Notes: generated by a model from the letters alone, not told the origin. A DNA stretch of 64,000 bases from Paraburkholderia agricolaris (GCF_009455635.1 NZ_QPER01000002.1:3224001-3288000), one strand, 5' to 3'. Counted from the stretch's first letter, positions 1 to 9,569 are shown. Numbers and translations: made by a program.

Positions 1-69
1 GAGGTAATCGATTGCCCCTGCTGATCGCGACGGCTATCCGTTTTCATCAACCTACCAAAACTCGTCATC

Positions 70-585
70 ATGTCAGTCAATTGGCCGGAAACAATCTTCG
101 AGCACTTCAAAACCGCTGATGTGCGGCAAGTAGCATATGTGCCCGATGCGGGGCACAAACGTCTTATCGAACTGTGTGAAGCAGACGCCGAAATCCACGC
201 GGTTTCGCTGACCACCGAAGAAGAAGGGGTGGCCATGATGGGCGGCGCATGGGTCGGCGGCCAGCGCGGCGTATTGCTGCTGCAGTCGAGTGGCGTGGGC
301 AACTGCATCAACATGCTCTCGCTGCAACACGAATGCCGCATGCCCATCGTGATGCTGGTCACCATGCGCGGAGAGTGGGGCGAATTCAATCCCTGGCAGG
401 TGGCAATGGGCAAATCCACCCAGCAAGCCCTCGAATCGGCCGGCGTTTATGTCTACCGCGCGGATGATCCCGCCGACGTCCCCGAGACCGTACGCGCCGC
501 ACTGAATTTTGGCTACAACACGTCCCGGATGGTCGCTGTCCTGATCGGACAGCGCGTTATCGGCACCAAAAACTTTAACAAGTGA
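70..585 (+). CDS. ThDP-dependent decarboxylase, PYR-domain subunit (ComD-like)
   Basis: This 171-residue protein resembles the alpha subunit of sulfopyruvate/phosphonopyruvate-type decarboxylases, which bind the pyrimidine ring of thiamine diphosphate. A TTEEEGVAM segment (Glu50-52) fits the conserved Glu that activates ThDP, and a Gly-rich stretch followed by SSGVGN is typical of the PYR fold. It is about half the length of a one-chain enzyme, and the next gene encodes the other half, so the two should form a heteromeric 2-oxoacid decarboxylase. The substrate cannot be read from sequence: sulfopyruvate, phosphonopyruvate or a plain 2-oxoacid are all possible. Aminotransferase and aldehyde dehydrogenase neighbours favour decarboxylation of a transaminated amino acid (inference). 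Its stop overlaps the downstream GTG start. Confidence 0.85.
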   Translation: MSVNWPETIFEHFKTADVRQVAYVPDAGHKRLIELCEADAEIHAVSLTTEEEGVAMMGGAWVGGQRGVLLLQSSGVGNCINMLSLQHECRMPIVMLVTMRGEWGEFNPWQVAMGKSTQQALESAGVYVYRADDPADVPETVRAALNFGYNTSRMVAVLIGQRVIGTKNFNK

Positions 586-1199
586 GCACGAACATGACTC
601 AGCAGACGACGCCCCTGAACCGTCGACTGACGGTGAAGCGGATTCTCCGCGATCGGCAGCAGGACGTTCTGGCAGTAACCAGCCTTGGGAATCCGACCTT
701 CGATGTTGCCGCCGCAGGAGATACGCCGCAGAACTTCTATCTTTGGGGTGCTATGGGCGGAGCTGTTTCCTTTGGACTCGGCATTGCGCTTGCACAACCT
801 GAGAAGCGCGTGATCGTGTTTGTTGGCGACGGTGAAATGATGATGGGCCTCGGATCGCTCGCGACCGTGGGCGTCGATCGGCCGGCCAATCTCTCGATCG
901 TCGTGATCGACAACGAACACTACGCGGAAACGGGTATGCAACTCGCCCATGCGGGGCGCGGTGTCGACATCACGGCAATCGCGCGCGCGGCCGGGTTCGA
1001 AAAGGCGACGACGGTCTACACGGAGGGCGAACTCGAAGAATATGTCGACGTCATTCTCAAGGCCAAGGGTCCCGTGCTCGTCACGGTAAAGGTCGGAACC
1101 GACCCCGAGCCCACCGCCCTTCCGCCCCGGGACGGTCCGTACCTGCGAAGCCGTTTCCGCGAAGCACTGCTTGGCGCGAAGGCCCACGCAAGTCAATAA
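582..1199 (+). CDS. ThDP-dependent decarboxylase, ThDP-binding subunit (ComE-like)
   Basis: This 205-residue protein is the PP-domain partner of the preceding subunit. It contains the diphosphate/Mg-binding signature GDGEMMMG (residues 82-89) followed about 25 residues later by IDNEHY with the expected Asn111. The GTG start at 582 overlaps the upstream stop (GTGA), pointing to translational coupling; an ATG at 594 is an alternative that loses only four residues. Family knowledge: ComE-like subunits bind the diphosphate of ThDP and decarboxylate 3-sulfopyruvate or related 2-oxoacids to aldehydes. The aldehyde could feed the aldehyde dehydrogenases at 4630-6183 or 12995-14473 (inference). Confidence 0.87.
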   Translation: MSTNMTQQTTPLNRRLTVKRILRDRQQDVLAVTSLGNPTFDVAAAGDTPQNFYLWGAMGGAVSFGLGIALAQPEKRVIVFVGDGEMMMGLGSLATVGVDRPANLSIVVIDNEHYAETGMQLAHAGRGVDITAIARAAGFEKATTVYTEGELEEYVDVILKAKGPVLVTVKVGTDPEPTALPPRDGPYLRSRFREALLGAKAHASQ

Positions 1200-1328
1200 G
1201 CGCCAAGGCGCGGACTCCTGAAGGAAAGCGGTGTGGCGGCTAACTGCCGCCCCACCGCTTTCTTCGCTCCCGCCCCGCTTTGCCCCCCTGTACAATCGAG
1301 ATCACCGTGACTTCACGCTGATCCCCTT

Positions 1329-2093
1329 ATGCCCGCCAAGGCCTATTCCGATATGTTGGTGGAGGTCTTTCGACAGCTGGACCGGCAGCCCGAGATGCTG
1401 GAGCGCGTCTTCGATTGCTTTCCGGACGTGCTGTATTACATCAAGGACGCTGAAGCGCGCTATCTTTCCGTCAATCAAACGCTCATCAATCGAAGCGGGA
1501 TGGCGCGCGAAGATGTGATTGGCCAGACGGCCGACCAGCTGTTTCCGGTGACCGGTGCAAGCACCAACGCGCAAGATCTGAACGTTATCGAAACCCAGTC
1601 TCCGATTGTCGATCGCCTGCGTCTTTACTCGTCAGGATCGGGACATCGATACTGGTGCCTAAGCTCCAAGTTTCCAGTTCTCAACGAGGACGGACGAGCA
1701 ATCGGACTGATCGGCATCTCGCGCGATCTGCCTCGCCCCGATGAACGGCACCACGGTTACCGCCGCTTACTGGAATATCTGGATTATCTGGAACAGAACC
1801 TCGGACAGAACATCCTGGTCACCGAAGCGGCAGAACGCGCATCTATTTCTGTCGACACGTTGGAACGCCTGACCCGTGAAGTGTTTCATCTGACGCCCAA
1901 GCAACTGCTGATGAAATTGCGGATCGACCACGCGTGCAAACTACTCGAAACGACGGACAACAGCATTACGGATATCGCGACGGACTGCGGCTACGCGGAC
2001 CACAGCGCTTTTGCGCGGCAATTCAAGTCCGCCACGCACCTCACGCCCCGACAGTATCGGAACGCGCGGGGGCGTGGCCTGCATCCACACTGA
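1329..2093 (+). CDS. AraC-family regulator with N-terminal PAS sensor domain
   Basis: The 254-residue protein has a PAS-like domain (roughly residues 22-135, with YYIKDAEARYLSVNQ) and a C-terminal AraC/XylS double helix-turn-helix (about 150-250, with DIATDCGYADHSAFARQFK). PAS-AraC proteins usually sense a small ligand directly. It lies downstream of the decarboxylase genes on the same strand after a 130-bp gap and runs tail to tail with the FAD oxidoreductase, 18 bp apart. It is a likely local activator of the surrounding catabolic genes (inference). The start was chosen at the ATG that begins just before the PAS domain. Confidence 0.9.
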   Translation: MPAKAYSDMLVEVFRQLDRQPEMLERVFDCFPDVLYYIKDAEARYLSVNQTLINRSGMAREDVIGQTADQLFPVTGASTNAQDLNVIETQSPIVDRLRLYSSGSGHRYWCLSSKFPVLNEDGRAIGLIGISRDLPRPDERHHGYRRLLEYLDYLEQNLGQNILVTEAAERASISVDTLERLTREVFHLTPKQLLMKLRIDHACKLLETTDNSITDIATDCGYADHSAFARQFKSATHLTPRQYRNARGRGLHPH

Positions 2094-2111
2094 TCAACCG
2101 CCTGCCGGGCG

Positions 2112-3275
2112 TTAGTAAACACCCTCTTCGATCACAAGTTGGCCGGACGTGAGCCGCGCCGGCGAGAGCGGCGACAGGTCCAACGTTCGGAACTCGCCGA
2201 AGGTCAGCAATTCAGCCATTGCACGACCGACGCCCGGACTGTGCATCATGCCGTGGCCGCTGAAACCAGCCGCCACGAACGAGTTTTCCGGACCTGACTG
2301 ACCGACAAGGCCGTTCTGGTCGAGAATGTTGTATTCGTAATAGCCAGCCCATGCGTGTTCCACACGTAAAGCCTCAAACGCAGGGATCCGCTCTGCCAGC
2401 GTCGGCCAGATGATCTCGTCAAACTCGGAAAACTGCACGTCGAGCGGTAGGTTATCCAGATCCATCTCCGCCGAAGGCGAGACGATGCACAGGAAATGGT
2501 TCTGCTCCCTGCGCAGGTATACGCCAGACGTATCGATCAGAATCGGCATATCCGGAATCGGCGTCGGACATGACACGACGAACGCTGAACGCCGCCTTGG
2601 CCGAACCGGCAGATCGACACCAACGCTCTTCGCAAGCGGCGCACACCACGCACCGCTCGCATTGACGAACGTATCCCCGGCAATTTCCCGCCCATCGGTC
2701 AGTTCGACGTGAGTAATCCGGTCTCCGCGTGTGCGGTAACCCGACGCTTCACCCGTGGCGAAATGAACGCCCGCCTCTCTCGCACGGTTTCTGAACCATT
2801 GCATCACGCTGTAGCCATCAAACCAGCCTTCGCCGGCAAGGCCTTCAACGGCATAAGTCAGATCGCTGACGTTCATCCACGGGTAGCGCTGCCGCAACGC
2901 TTCCGCGGAATGCTCCCCCAGCTCGACACCTAACGACCTGGCCAGAGCGCTCCGCCAACGTAGCACGCTCTCCTGCTGCGCATTGCCCACGAACAGATAG
3001 CCACAATCCACCAGATCGACACCGGCACCGTACCGCGCCTTATCCCGCTCGCAGGAGGAGAAGAATTCATAACCGAATTGCGATAGCTGAATGCAAATGG
3101 GCGTTGAAAACTGCTGCCGGATCGAACTCGCCGAAAGCGACGATGACGCGATTCTGTAGGTCGGATCTTTTTCGATCACCCAGATCTCACGTCCGGGCGT
3201 CTTCTGGAGGCTCAGGAAATACGCGATTGAACAACCAATTGCACCACCACCCGTGATGACAATCCTTTCGCTCAT
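2112..3275 (-). CDS. FAD-dependent oxidoreductase, DAO family
   Basis: This 387-residue protein belongs to the glycine oxidase/D-amino acid oxidase/sarcosine oxidase group. An N-terminal dinucleotide-binding motif (ITGGGAIGCSIAYFLS, residues 6-21) is followed by a DAO substrate domain and a C-terminal GFSGHGMMHSPGVGRAMAE segment that closes the FAD site. Members oxidise secondary or primary amines to imines. It is the last gene of a minus-strand set that starts with the aldehyde dehydrogenase at 6183 and includes an aminotransferase, so it probably works on the same amino acid or an N-substituted form of it (inference). Confidence 0.88.
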   Translation of the reverse strand: MSERIVITGGGAIGCSIAYFLSLQKTPGREIWVIEKDPTYRIASSSLSASSIRQQFSTPICIQLSQFGYEFFSSCERDKARYGAGVDLVDCGYLFVGNAQQESVLRWRSALARSLGVELGEHSAEALRQRYPWMNVSDLTYAVEGLAGEGWFDGYSVMQWFRNRAREAGVHFATGEASGYRTRGDRITHVELTDGREIAGDTFVNASGAWCAPLAKSVGVDLPVRPRRRSAFVVSCPTPIPDMPILIDTSGVYLRREQNHFLCIVSPSAEMDLDNLPLDVQFSEFDEIIWPTLAERIPAFEALRVEHAWAGYYEYNILDQNGLVGQSGPENSFVAAGFSGHGMMHSPGVGRAMAELLTFGEFRTLDLSPLSPARLTSGQLVIEEGVY

Positions 3276-3333
3276 GATTTACCTTCGAAGGCTCGTTGGG
3301 CTCCTGAGAGCCGAGCAGTGTGTGAATAAGGGA

Positions 3334-4560
3334 CTATCGGAGCGCCACAATTTCGAGGCTTTGACACGCAGCGTGAATCCGCGCAAGCGCTTCGTTCAAG
3401 TCGTCGAGTGATGCGGCATAAGAAAGTCTGAAGTACGGCGAGAGCAGAAACCCGGAACCTGAAACAACGGCCACGTTGGCCTCTTCCAACAGGTACATGA
3501 CAAAGTCCTGGTCGTTATTCAGAAGCCTGCCGCCCGGCGTACGGCTTCTAATGACACCATGGCAACCCACAAACGCATAAAACGCGCCTTCGGGCTCGTT
3601 ACAGTGAAGTCCCGGAATATCGCTCAGCGTTTTGACTACAAGCTTCCGACGTTCGTCGAAAGCCAATCGCGATCTCTCGACGAATGACTGATCGCCATTG
3701 AGTGCTTCAATTGCAGCGTATTGCGACACCGATGACGCACTGGTGACGATCTGCCCTTGCACGAGATTCATGGCGCGGATGAGCGCAGCCGGTCCGGCGG
3801 AATAGCCAATCCGCCAGCCTGTCATCGAGTACACCTTGGAGACACCGTTGATGATGAGCGTGCGCTCCTGCAACTCCGGCGCCACGTTCAGGATATTGAT
3901 GAACGGGCTTCCGGTATAAATGAGCTTTTCGTAGATGTCGTCCGACAGCACCCAGACGTGGGGATGTCGACGTAGTACTTCGGCGATGCTGCGGAGTTCC
4001 TCAGCCGAGTAAACCGCCCCGGTCGGATTCGATGGCGAATTCAGCATCAGCCACTTGGTGCGCGGCGTGATCGACGCTTCCAGCTGCGCAGCAGTCAGTT
4101 TGAAGCCTGCCGCTTCGTCGCACGCCGCGACGATTGGCGTGCCGGTCGCCATTTTGACGATCTCCGGATAGGAGACCCAGCACGGCGCGGGTACGATCAC
4201 TTCATCGCCCGGGTTAAGAGTCGCGAAAAAGGCCGCGAAAATCGCCTGCTTCGCACCGACGGAGACGCTGACTCCATCCACCGGGTAGTCGACTCCATTG
4301 TCATGCTTCAGTTTCGCGACGATCGCCTCGCGCAACTCCCGAATACCCGCGGCCTCCGTGTAGCGTGTCTTGCCTTCGCGCATCGCACGAACCGCCGCCG
4401 CCTGGATATTCTCGGGTGTGTGAAAGTCTGGTTCGCCTTGCGACAGGGAAATGACGTTCTTCCCGGCACGGCGCAGTTCTGCCGCTTTTGCTGCCATTGC
4501 CATCGTCTGCGCAGGGGCGATCTGGCCAATGCGGTCTGCAATGAAGCCCATTGTGTTCAT
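3334..4560 (-). CDS. PLP-dependent aminotransferase, class I (aspartate aminotransferase type)
   Basis: The protein has 408 residues, normal for the family. Visible hallmarks are LSQGEPDFHTP near the N-terminus, NSPSNPTG (about 174-181), the PLP-lysine segment SKVYSMTGWR with Lys242, and a C-terminal FRLSYAASLDDL with the carboxylate-binding Arg. It should move an amino group between an amino acid and a 2-oxoacid. It lies 69 bp downstream of the aldehyde dehydrogenase and 58 bp upstream of the DAO oxidoreductase on the same strand. The resulting 2-oxoacid would suit the ThDP decarboxylase at 70-1199 (inference). Specificity cannot be set from sequence. Confidence 0.93.
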   Translation of the reverse strand: MNTMGFIADRIGQIAPAQTMAMAAKAAELRRAGKNVISLSQGEPDFHTPENIQAAAVRAMREGKTRYTEAAGIRELREAIVAKLKHDNGVDYPVDGVSVSVGAKQAIFAAFFATLNPGDEVIVPAPCWVSYPEIVKMATGTPIVAACDEAAGFKLTAAQLEASITPRTKWLMLNSPSNPTGAVYSAEELRSIAEVLRRHPHVWVLSDDIYEKLIYTGSPFINILNVAPELQERTLIINGVSKVYSMTGWRIGYSAGPAALIRAMNLVQGQIVTSASSVSQYAAIEALNGDQSFVERSRLAFDERRKLVVKTLSDIPGLHCNEPEGAFYAFVGCHGVIRSRTPGGRLLNNDQDFVMYLLEEANVAVVSGSGFLLSPYFRLSYAASLDDLNEALARIHAACQSLEIVALR

Positions 4561-4590
4561 TCCGTTTGTTTTAAAAGCCTACCGTGTGAA

Positions 4591-4618
4591 CCGGGGTCGC
4601 CTGTCGGTGGCGCCCCGG
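4591..4618. other. Intercistronic GC-rich hairpin
   Basis: Arms CCGGGGTCGCC and GGCGCCCCGG pair with one bulged base around a 7-nt loop, in the gap between the aldehyde dehydrogenase and the aminotransferase genes. There is no clear T-run, so it may act as an attenuator or mRNA-stabilising structure rather than a full terminator. Confidence 0.4.
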
Positions 4619-4629
4619 AACACGCACGC

Positions 4630-6183
4630 TTACAGACGTTCAGCCACTGCCTTCATTTGCAGGAACTGCAGAAGGTAGTCGGGACCACCCGTCTTGGTAT
4701 CGGTACCCGTGAGGTTGAAGCCGCCGAACGGCTGAACACCGACCAGCGCGCCCGTACACTTGCGGTTGAAGTACAGATTGCCAACGTGGAAATCGCGGCG
4801 GGCTCGTTCAATGCGGCTGCGGTCGTTCGAGAAGAGCGCACCGGTCAGCCCGTAGACCGTGTCATTGACCACGGCCAGACCTTCCTCGAAATCCTTGACG
4901 CGGATCGCGGCAACGAACGGTCCGAACACTTCCTCTTGTGCAATGCGCGCGCGGGGCGACACGTCGCCGAAGATGGTCGGCTCGATCAGATAGCCCGCTG
5001 CATTTTCCACGGCCTTGCCGCCGGTCAGCAGCTTGCCCTCGGTGTGACCGATGTCGATATACGACAGCACCTTCTTGTACTGCAGCTCATTGCACACCGG
5101 ACCAAAACTCGGATTGTCCTTCGCCTCGCTGACAACGAGTTCCTTCGTCTTCGCGACGACCTTCTCGAGCAAGGCGTCATAGACCGAATCCACCACGATC
5201 AGACGCGAGCAGGCCGAACACTTCTGGCCGGAATAGCCGAAGGCTGCCTGGATCACTGCAGTCGCTGCGTCATCGAGATTGGCCGTTTCATCGACAAGAA
5301 TCGCGTCCTTGCCACCCAGTTCGAGGAAGACCCGCTTGAACCATTTCTGGCCTTCGGCAAGCTTCGCAGCGGACTCGTTGATCTGGGCGCCGGTTGCGAG
5401 CGAGCCCGTGAAGTTGATGAAGCGCGTTTTCGGATGGGCGACCAGATACGACCCGATTTCGCGTCCGGTACCCGGCAGATAATTCACCACGCCAGGCGGC
5501 AAACCTGCTTCGGCGAAGATGTCGAAGATCTTGGCGAGGGACACCACCGTATCTTCCGCAGGCTTGCAAACCACCGTGTTACCCACCACGATCGCGCCGA
5601 CCGTCATGCCGGTCATCAACGCCATCGGAAAATTCCACGGCGAAATCGTCACGCCCACGCCGAGCGGGATATAGAAACTCTCGTTCTCTTCACCGGAATA
5701 ATCGATCAACGAGCCGAGGCCGCCGACATGCTTGATAGCCTGGCGTGCATAGTACTCGGTGAAGTCGATCATTTCCGCAACTTCGGCGCTGGCCTCGACA
5801 TAGTTCTTGCCGATTTCATAGACCAGCCATGCCTCGAGTTCGCGCTTGCGCCTGCGCATGATTGCGGCGGCCTTCAACATGACGCGCGATCGATCCTCTT
5901 GGCTCCAACGCTTCCACGATTCGAAGGCCGCCCAGGCGGCTTCCAGCGCGGCGTCCGCGTGCCGCGTCGTCGCCTTGGCGGTATAGCCAACGACCTCTTC
6001 CGGATTCGACGGATTGGTCGAGACGAGTGTCGCCTCGGTCTGCACGCGCTCGCCATTGATAATCAGCGGATATGTCTTGCCAAACTCGGCACGCACCTTC
6101 TTCAGTGCCTGCTGCATGTCTGCCTTGGTACTTTCGGTGTCGAATAAATCGAACGGCTCGTTCTTGAACGGCGCAATCAACAT
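4630..6183 (-). CDS. Aldehyde dehydrogenase, 1-pyrroline-5-carboxylate dehydrogenase type
   Basis: The 517-residue enzyme has the full aldehyde dehydrogenase fold: SPWNFPMAL, catalytic Glu288 in FLELGGKD, nucleophile Cys322 in [10 protein letters not shown], and a C-terminal [17 protein letters not shown] stretch typical of the P5C dehydrogenase/RocA group. It oxidises a semialdehyde to the acid with NAD(P). It is the first gene of a minus-strand group with an aminotransferase and a DAO oxidoreductase, and it faces the LysR gene at 6475 across a 291-bp divergent promoter. Substrate may be glutamate semialdehyde or the product of the ThDP decarboxylase (inference). A second P5C-type enzyme lies at 48415-50034. 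Confidence 0.9.
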   Translation of the reverse strand: MLIAPFKNEPFDLFDTESTKADMQQALKKVRAEFGKTYPLIINGERVQTEATLVSTNPSNPEEVVGYTAKATTRHADAALEAAWAAFESWKRWSQEDRSRVMLKAAAIMRRRKRELEAWLVYEIGKNYVEASAEVAEMIDFTEYYARQAIKHVGGLGSLIDYSGEENESFYIPLGVGVTISPWNFPMALMTGMTVGAIVVGNTVVCKPAEDTVVSLAKIFDIFAEAGLPPGVVNYLPGTGREIGSYLVAHPKTRFINFTGSLATGAQINESAAKLAEGQKWFKRVFLELGGKDAILVDETANLDDAATAVIQAAFGYSGQKCSACSRLIVVDSVYDALLEKVVAKTKELVVSEAKDNPSFGPVCNELQYKKVLSYIDIGHTEGKLLTGGKAVENAAGYLIEPTIFGDVSPRARIAQEEVFGPFVAAIRVKDFEEGLAVVNDTVYGLTGALFSNDRSRIERARRDFHVGNLYFNRKCTGALVGVQPFGGFNLTGTDTKTGGPDYLLQFLQMKAVAERL

Positions 6184-6263
6184 CGCTTTCTCCAGATTGA
6201 ATGGGTTTGGCTGCTCTGCCGCTCTGACGATCGCGGCACGCTACCGTGAACCGATTGTCCGGC

Positions 6264-6321
6264 GCGAAATTCTTCCGGTCTTGATCTAGTCGCCTTTAAT
6301 TTTGCGGAATTTTGCACACTT
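6264..6321. promoter_or_regulatory. Putative operator element, copy A, in the aldehyde dehydrogenase/LysR divergent promoter
   Basis: This 58-bp stretch begins GCGAAATTC, has CGGTCTTGA, and ends TGCGGAATTTTGCACACTT. An element with the same parts in the same order and near-equal spacing lies at 16101-16155, upstream of the quinone reductase gene. GCGAAATTC..CCGG and GCGGAATT read as inverted versions of one core. It is about 80-140 bp upstream of the aldehyde dehydrogenase start and 150-210 bp upstream of the LysR start. The LysR product is the natural candidate binder (inference). Confidence 0.5.
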
Positions 6322-6474
6322 ATAAAGCCACTGGTCAGGACAACCAACACCGATATGCCTCTCCTAGCGATACGTCATGAAATTCCATGGGTAACATCGT
6401 AAATACCGATTTGCGGATTTCTGCTATTTGCTACACTGGATGAACGGCGCATATTTTCATTCGGAGCACGTATC

Positions 6475-7395
6475 ATGGCCATGCATTTCGATCTGATTGA
6501 TCTTCGTCTCATCACATGTATTGCTGAGACGGATAGCTTGACGCGTGGTGCCGAGCGGTTTCATATGTCTGTCCCCGCGGCAAGCACTCGCATCAAGAAT
6601 CTGGAAGAAAGCATGGGGGCAAAACTGCTGTACCGGACCAGCCAGGGGGTTACCCTGACGCCACCGGGTCAGGCATTTCTTCACCACGCCCGGCTCGTCC
6701 TGTCGCAGCTCGAACAGTTGCGCGGCGACATGCAGGAGTACGCACGCGGTGTGAAAGGCCATGTGCGGATTTTTGCGAACACTACCGCAACCACTGAATT
6801 CCTCCCCAACGACCTGCGCGACTTTCTCGCCGAGCATCCCGACGTGAACGTCGAGCTTCGCGAACGTTTGAGCCATGACGTGGTGCGCGCGGTCAGTGAA
6901 GGCACTGCGGACGTCGGCATAGTGGCAGGTAATGTCCGACCGGAATCCCTGCGCGTCCTGCCATACCGCTCGGATCGCCTCATACTGGCTGTTTCGAATT
7001 CGCATCCCCTCGCCGGGAAGACGTCGATCCCGTTCGAGCAGGCGACCGGGTTTGACTTCGTGGGAATGCCTGAGGCTAGCGCGATACACACGTTTCTGGA
7101 CCGCGTAGCAAACGACATGCACAAGAAGCTTCAGGTGCGAATTGAAGTGGGCAACTTCGAAGCACTGTGCCGAATGATCGAGGCCAACGTCGGGATCGGC
7201 GTGTTGCCTTGCTCGTCAGCGGTACGCTACGTGAAAACCATGAACATCAGGCTCGTTGAAATCGAAGACGACTGGGCGACGCGAAATCTCCTGATCTGCG
7301 TGCGCAACCTCGACCTGCTGCCGTCTTTCGCGCGGGAACTGGTCGACCTCCTCACGCAGAAGTGCAAGACCGATCCTGGGCCCCAGCCAGCCTGA
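6475..7395 (+). CDS. LysR-family transcriptional regulator
   Basis: The 306-residue protein has the N-terminal winged HTH (residues 5-65; ETDSLTRGAERFHMSVPAAS) and a LysR substrate-binding domain (about 95-295). It is transcribed away from the aldehyde dehydrogenase gene and sits just upstream of the hydratase-to-aldehyde-dehydrogenase operon, the classic LysR position for controlling both sides. Two in-frame ATGs (6475 and 6481) are close together; the first is used. A small hairpin (GCCTGA..TCAGGC, 7390-7404) overlaps its stop codon. The ligand is unknown, but probably an intermediate of the local pathway. Confidence 0.92.
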   Translation: MAMHFDLIDLRLITCIAETDSLTRGAERFHMSVPAASTRIKNLEESMGAKLLYRTSQGVTLTPPGQAFLHHARLVLSQLEQLRGDMQEYARGVKGHVRIFANTTATTEFLPNDLRDFLAEHPDVNVELRERLSHDVVRAVSEGTADVGIVAGNVRPESLRVLPYRSDRLILAVSNSHPLAGKTSIPFEQATGFDFVGMPEASAIHTFLDRVANDMHKKLQVRIEVGNFEALCRMIEANVGIGVLPCSSAVRYVKTMNIRLVEIEDDWATRNLLICVRNLDLLPSFARELVDLLTQKCKTDPGPQPA

Positions 7396-7500
7396 ACGTC
7401 AGGCAGTTAGTCTGCGTTTAAAGCCCTCTTCTCCACACACAAATTGTAGTCAGCAGACAGGTGCGTCAATCTAGCGTGAACAACGCTACCCGACGCCCCA

Positions 7501-8385
7501 ATGACTGCTGAACTCGACTACCTGCGCACCTGGATCGGCCGTACCCAGACCGAACGCGAATTTGTCTCGCCGCGTCTCGCGCAACAACTCGCTGCCACGC
7601 TGGACTATGAGGACGTGCCGCGTGTCGGCGGGCGGTTGCCTCCGTTGTGGCACTGGGCGTTTTTTCCTCACATTGTTTCGCAGTCGCAGGTCGGCGCGGA
7701 CGGACATCCGACACGCGGTGGCTTCCTGCCGCCGGTGCCGTTGCCAAGACGCATGTGGGCGGGCAGCCGCGTCCGGTTCGAGCGGTCACTCGTGGTCGGC
7801 AGCGAAGTCTCAAGGACGTCGCAGATTCTCGACGTGGCCGCCAAAGAAGGGCGCACAGGAAAGCTGGTGTTTGTCCGTCTGCGTCACGAACTGGAAGACC
7901 TCGAAGGTCCACTGATTTCCGAAGAACAGGACGTTGTGTATCGCGAGTCCGCAGCAACCGCGTACACCGCGGCAACCGGCCCGCGCGCGCCGACCGATTT
8001 CACATGGAGACGGGAGATCGTACCGGATCCGGTACTACTTTTTCGCTACTCCGCCGATACCTTCAACGGGCATCGTATTCACTATGACCGCACCTACGCT
8101 AATGAACAGGAAGGCTATCCGGCGCTCGTCGTCCATGGGCCACTGACTGCGACGTTGCTGATCGATCTGCTTCGTCGCAGCCTGCCAGGCGAGTCAATTG
8201 CTTCTTTCTCGTTCAAAGCGGTCAACCCGCTCTTTGACAGCGCCCCTTTTTCTATCTATGCAGCCCGTATGCCCGGATCAACCGAAGTAAAGCTCTGGGC
8301 AGCCAATCCCGACGGCGTGTTGTGCATTGATGCCGTGGCGACGCTGACGGCGCCCGCGCATGCCTTTCAAGAAAATGAACTCTGA
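7501..8385 (+). CDS. FAS1-like dehydratase/MaoC hydratase (mesaconyl-C4-CoA or itaconyl-CoA hydratase type)
   Basis: This 294-residue protein has an N-terminal FAS1-like dehydratase/hot-dog half (residues 1-150, with GGFLPPVPLPRRMWAGS) and a C-terminal MaoC-like half (about 170-280). Fungal HTD2 and bacterial mesaconyl-C4-CoA hydratases share this layout. Members hydrate 2,3-unsaturated acyl-CoAs. It opens a six-gene plus-strand operon (7501-14473) with an acyl-CoA dehydrogenase 14 bp downstream, which would supply its enoyl-CoA substrate. The CitE-like lyase in the same operon could cleave its hydroxyacyl-CoA product (inference). Confidence 0.83.
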   Translation: MTAELDYLRTWIGRTQTEREFVSPRLAQQLAATLDYEDVPRVGGRLPPLWHWAFFPHIVSQSQVGADGHPTRGGFLPPVPLPRRMWAGSRVRFERSLVVGSEVSRTSQILDVAAKEGRTGKLVFVRLRHELEDLEGPLISEEQDVVYRESAATAYTAATGPRAPTDFTWRREIVPDPVLLFRYSADTFNGHRIHYDRTYANEQEGYPALVVHGPLTATLLIDLLRRSLPGESIASFSFKAVNPLFDSAPFSIYAARMPGSTEVKLWAANPDGVLCIDAVATLTAPAHAFQENEL

Positions 8386-8401
8386 GGAGTAGAGACAAGT
8401 G

Positions 8402-9559
8402 ATGGCCAACATCGACCCCTATCAGGACATTCGCGAAGCCGTTCGCGATTTGTGTTCCAACTTTCCCGCCGAGTACTTCCGCAAGATCGACGAGGAACGA
8501 GCCTACCCCGAGACCTTTGTACAAGCCCTGACCGACGCCGGTTGGCTGGCGGCCCTCATTCCACAGGAATATGGGGGTTCGGGGCTCGGATTGACGGAAG
8601 CTTCGGTCATCATGGAAGAGATCAATCGCAGCGGTGGCAATTCCGGTGCTTGTCACGGGCAGATGTACAACATGGGGACGCTGCTCAGGCACGGCTCTGC
8701 AGAGCAAAAGGCCAGATATCTTCCGGAAATCGCCTGCGGAAAGTTGCGACTTCAGTCCATGGGCGTGACCGAGCCGACGACCGGCACCGACACCACCAAA
8801 CTCAAGACGACTGCGGTTCGCAAGGGTGACCGTTATGTGGTCAATGGCCAGAAGGTCTGGATCTCTCGGGTTCAACACTCCGACCTGATGATTCTGCTGG
8901 CGCGAACCACACCGATCGATCAGGTTGCAAAGAAATCGGAGGGCATGTCGATCTTCCTGGTCGACTTGCATCAGGCAATCCGCAAAGGCATGACGGTTCG
9001 CCCGATTCCGAACATGGTGAATCACGAGACTAACGAACTTTTTTTCGACAACCTCGAGATCCCCGCCGAAAACCTGATCGGCGAAGAAGGCAAAGGCTTC
9101 AAGTACATTCTTGATGGCCTGAACGCCGAGCGCACACTCATTGCCGCCGAATGTATCGGCGATGGGTACTGGTTCCTTGACAAGGTCTGTAAGTACGTTA
9201 AAGAACGCGTCGTCTTCGGTCGCCCGATTGGACAGAACCAGGGCGTGCAGTTTCCGATCGCCCGCGCGTACGTCAACGTCGAAGCGGCGAGCTTGATGCG
9301 CTATAAGGCCTGCGAGCTTTTCGACGCAAAACAGCCAGCCGGCGCGCAAGCCAATATGGCCAAGCTACTCGCCGCAGACGCTTCGTGGGAAGCCGCAAAC
9401 GCTTGCCTGCAATTCCATGGCGGCTTTGGTTTTGCCAACGAATACGACGTCGAACGCAAGTTCCGCGAAACCCGGCTCTATCAGGTCGCACCGATCTCGA
9501 CCAATCTCATTCTCTCGTACGTAGCCGAGCATCTGCTCGGGCTGCCACGTTCTTTCTAA
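8402..9559 (+). CDS. Acyl-CoA dehydrogenase
   Basis: About 385 residues, with the three-domain acyl-CoA dehydrogenase layout: N-terminal helices, a beta domain with MGVTEPTTGTDTTKLKTTA and WISRVQHSD, and a C-terminal helical domain ending in LQFHGGFGFANEYDVERKFRETRLYQ cut short by the family's usual close. It should introduce a trans-2,3 double bond into an acyl-CoA with FAD, passing electrons to ETF. ATG 8402 is preferred; a GTG directly in front (8399) is the alternative. It lies between the hydratase and the CoA transferase, matching an activation-dehydrogenation-hydration series. The chain is probably short and branched or dicarboxylic given the company it keeps (inference). Confidence 0.93.
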   Translation: MANIDPYQDIREAVRDLCSNFPAEYFRKIDEERAYPETFVQALTDAGWLAALIPQEYGGSGLGLTEASVIMEEINRSGGNSGACHGQMYNMGTLLRHGSAEQKARYLPEIACGKLRLQSMGVTEPTTGTDTTKLKTTAVRKGDRYVVNGQKVWISRVQHSDLMILLARTTPIDQVAKKSEGMSIFLVDLHQAIRKGMTVRPIPNMVNHETNELFFDNLEIPAENLIGEEGKGFKYILDGLNAERTLIAAECIGDGYWFLDKVCKYVKERVVFGRPIGQNQGVQFPIARAYVNVEAASLMRYKACELFDAKQPAGAQANMAKLLAADASWEAANACLQFHGGFGFANEYDVERKFRETRLYQVAPISTNLILSYVAEHLLGLPRSF

Positions 9560-9569
9560 GGGGAAGAAC

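Noticed and set aside
4303..6147. 614-residue plus-strand open frame
   Set aside because: It lies antisense to the aldehyde dehydrogenase; Arg/His-rich composition and lack of family resemblance mark it as a shadow of a high-GC gene.
7390..7404. GCCTGA..TCAGGC hairpin at the end of the LysR gene
   Set aside because: Six-bp stem with a three-nt loop and no T-run; too weak to list as a terminator.
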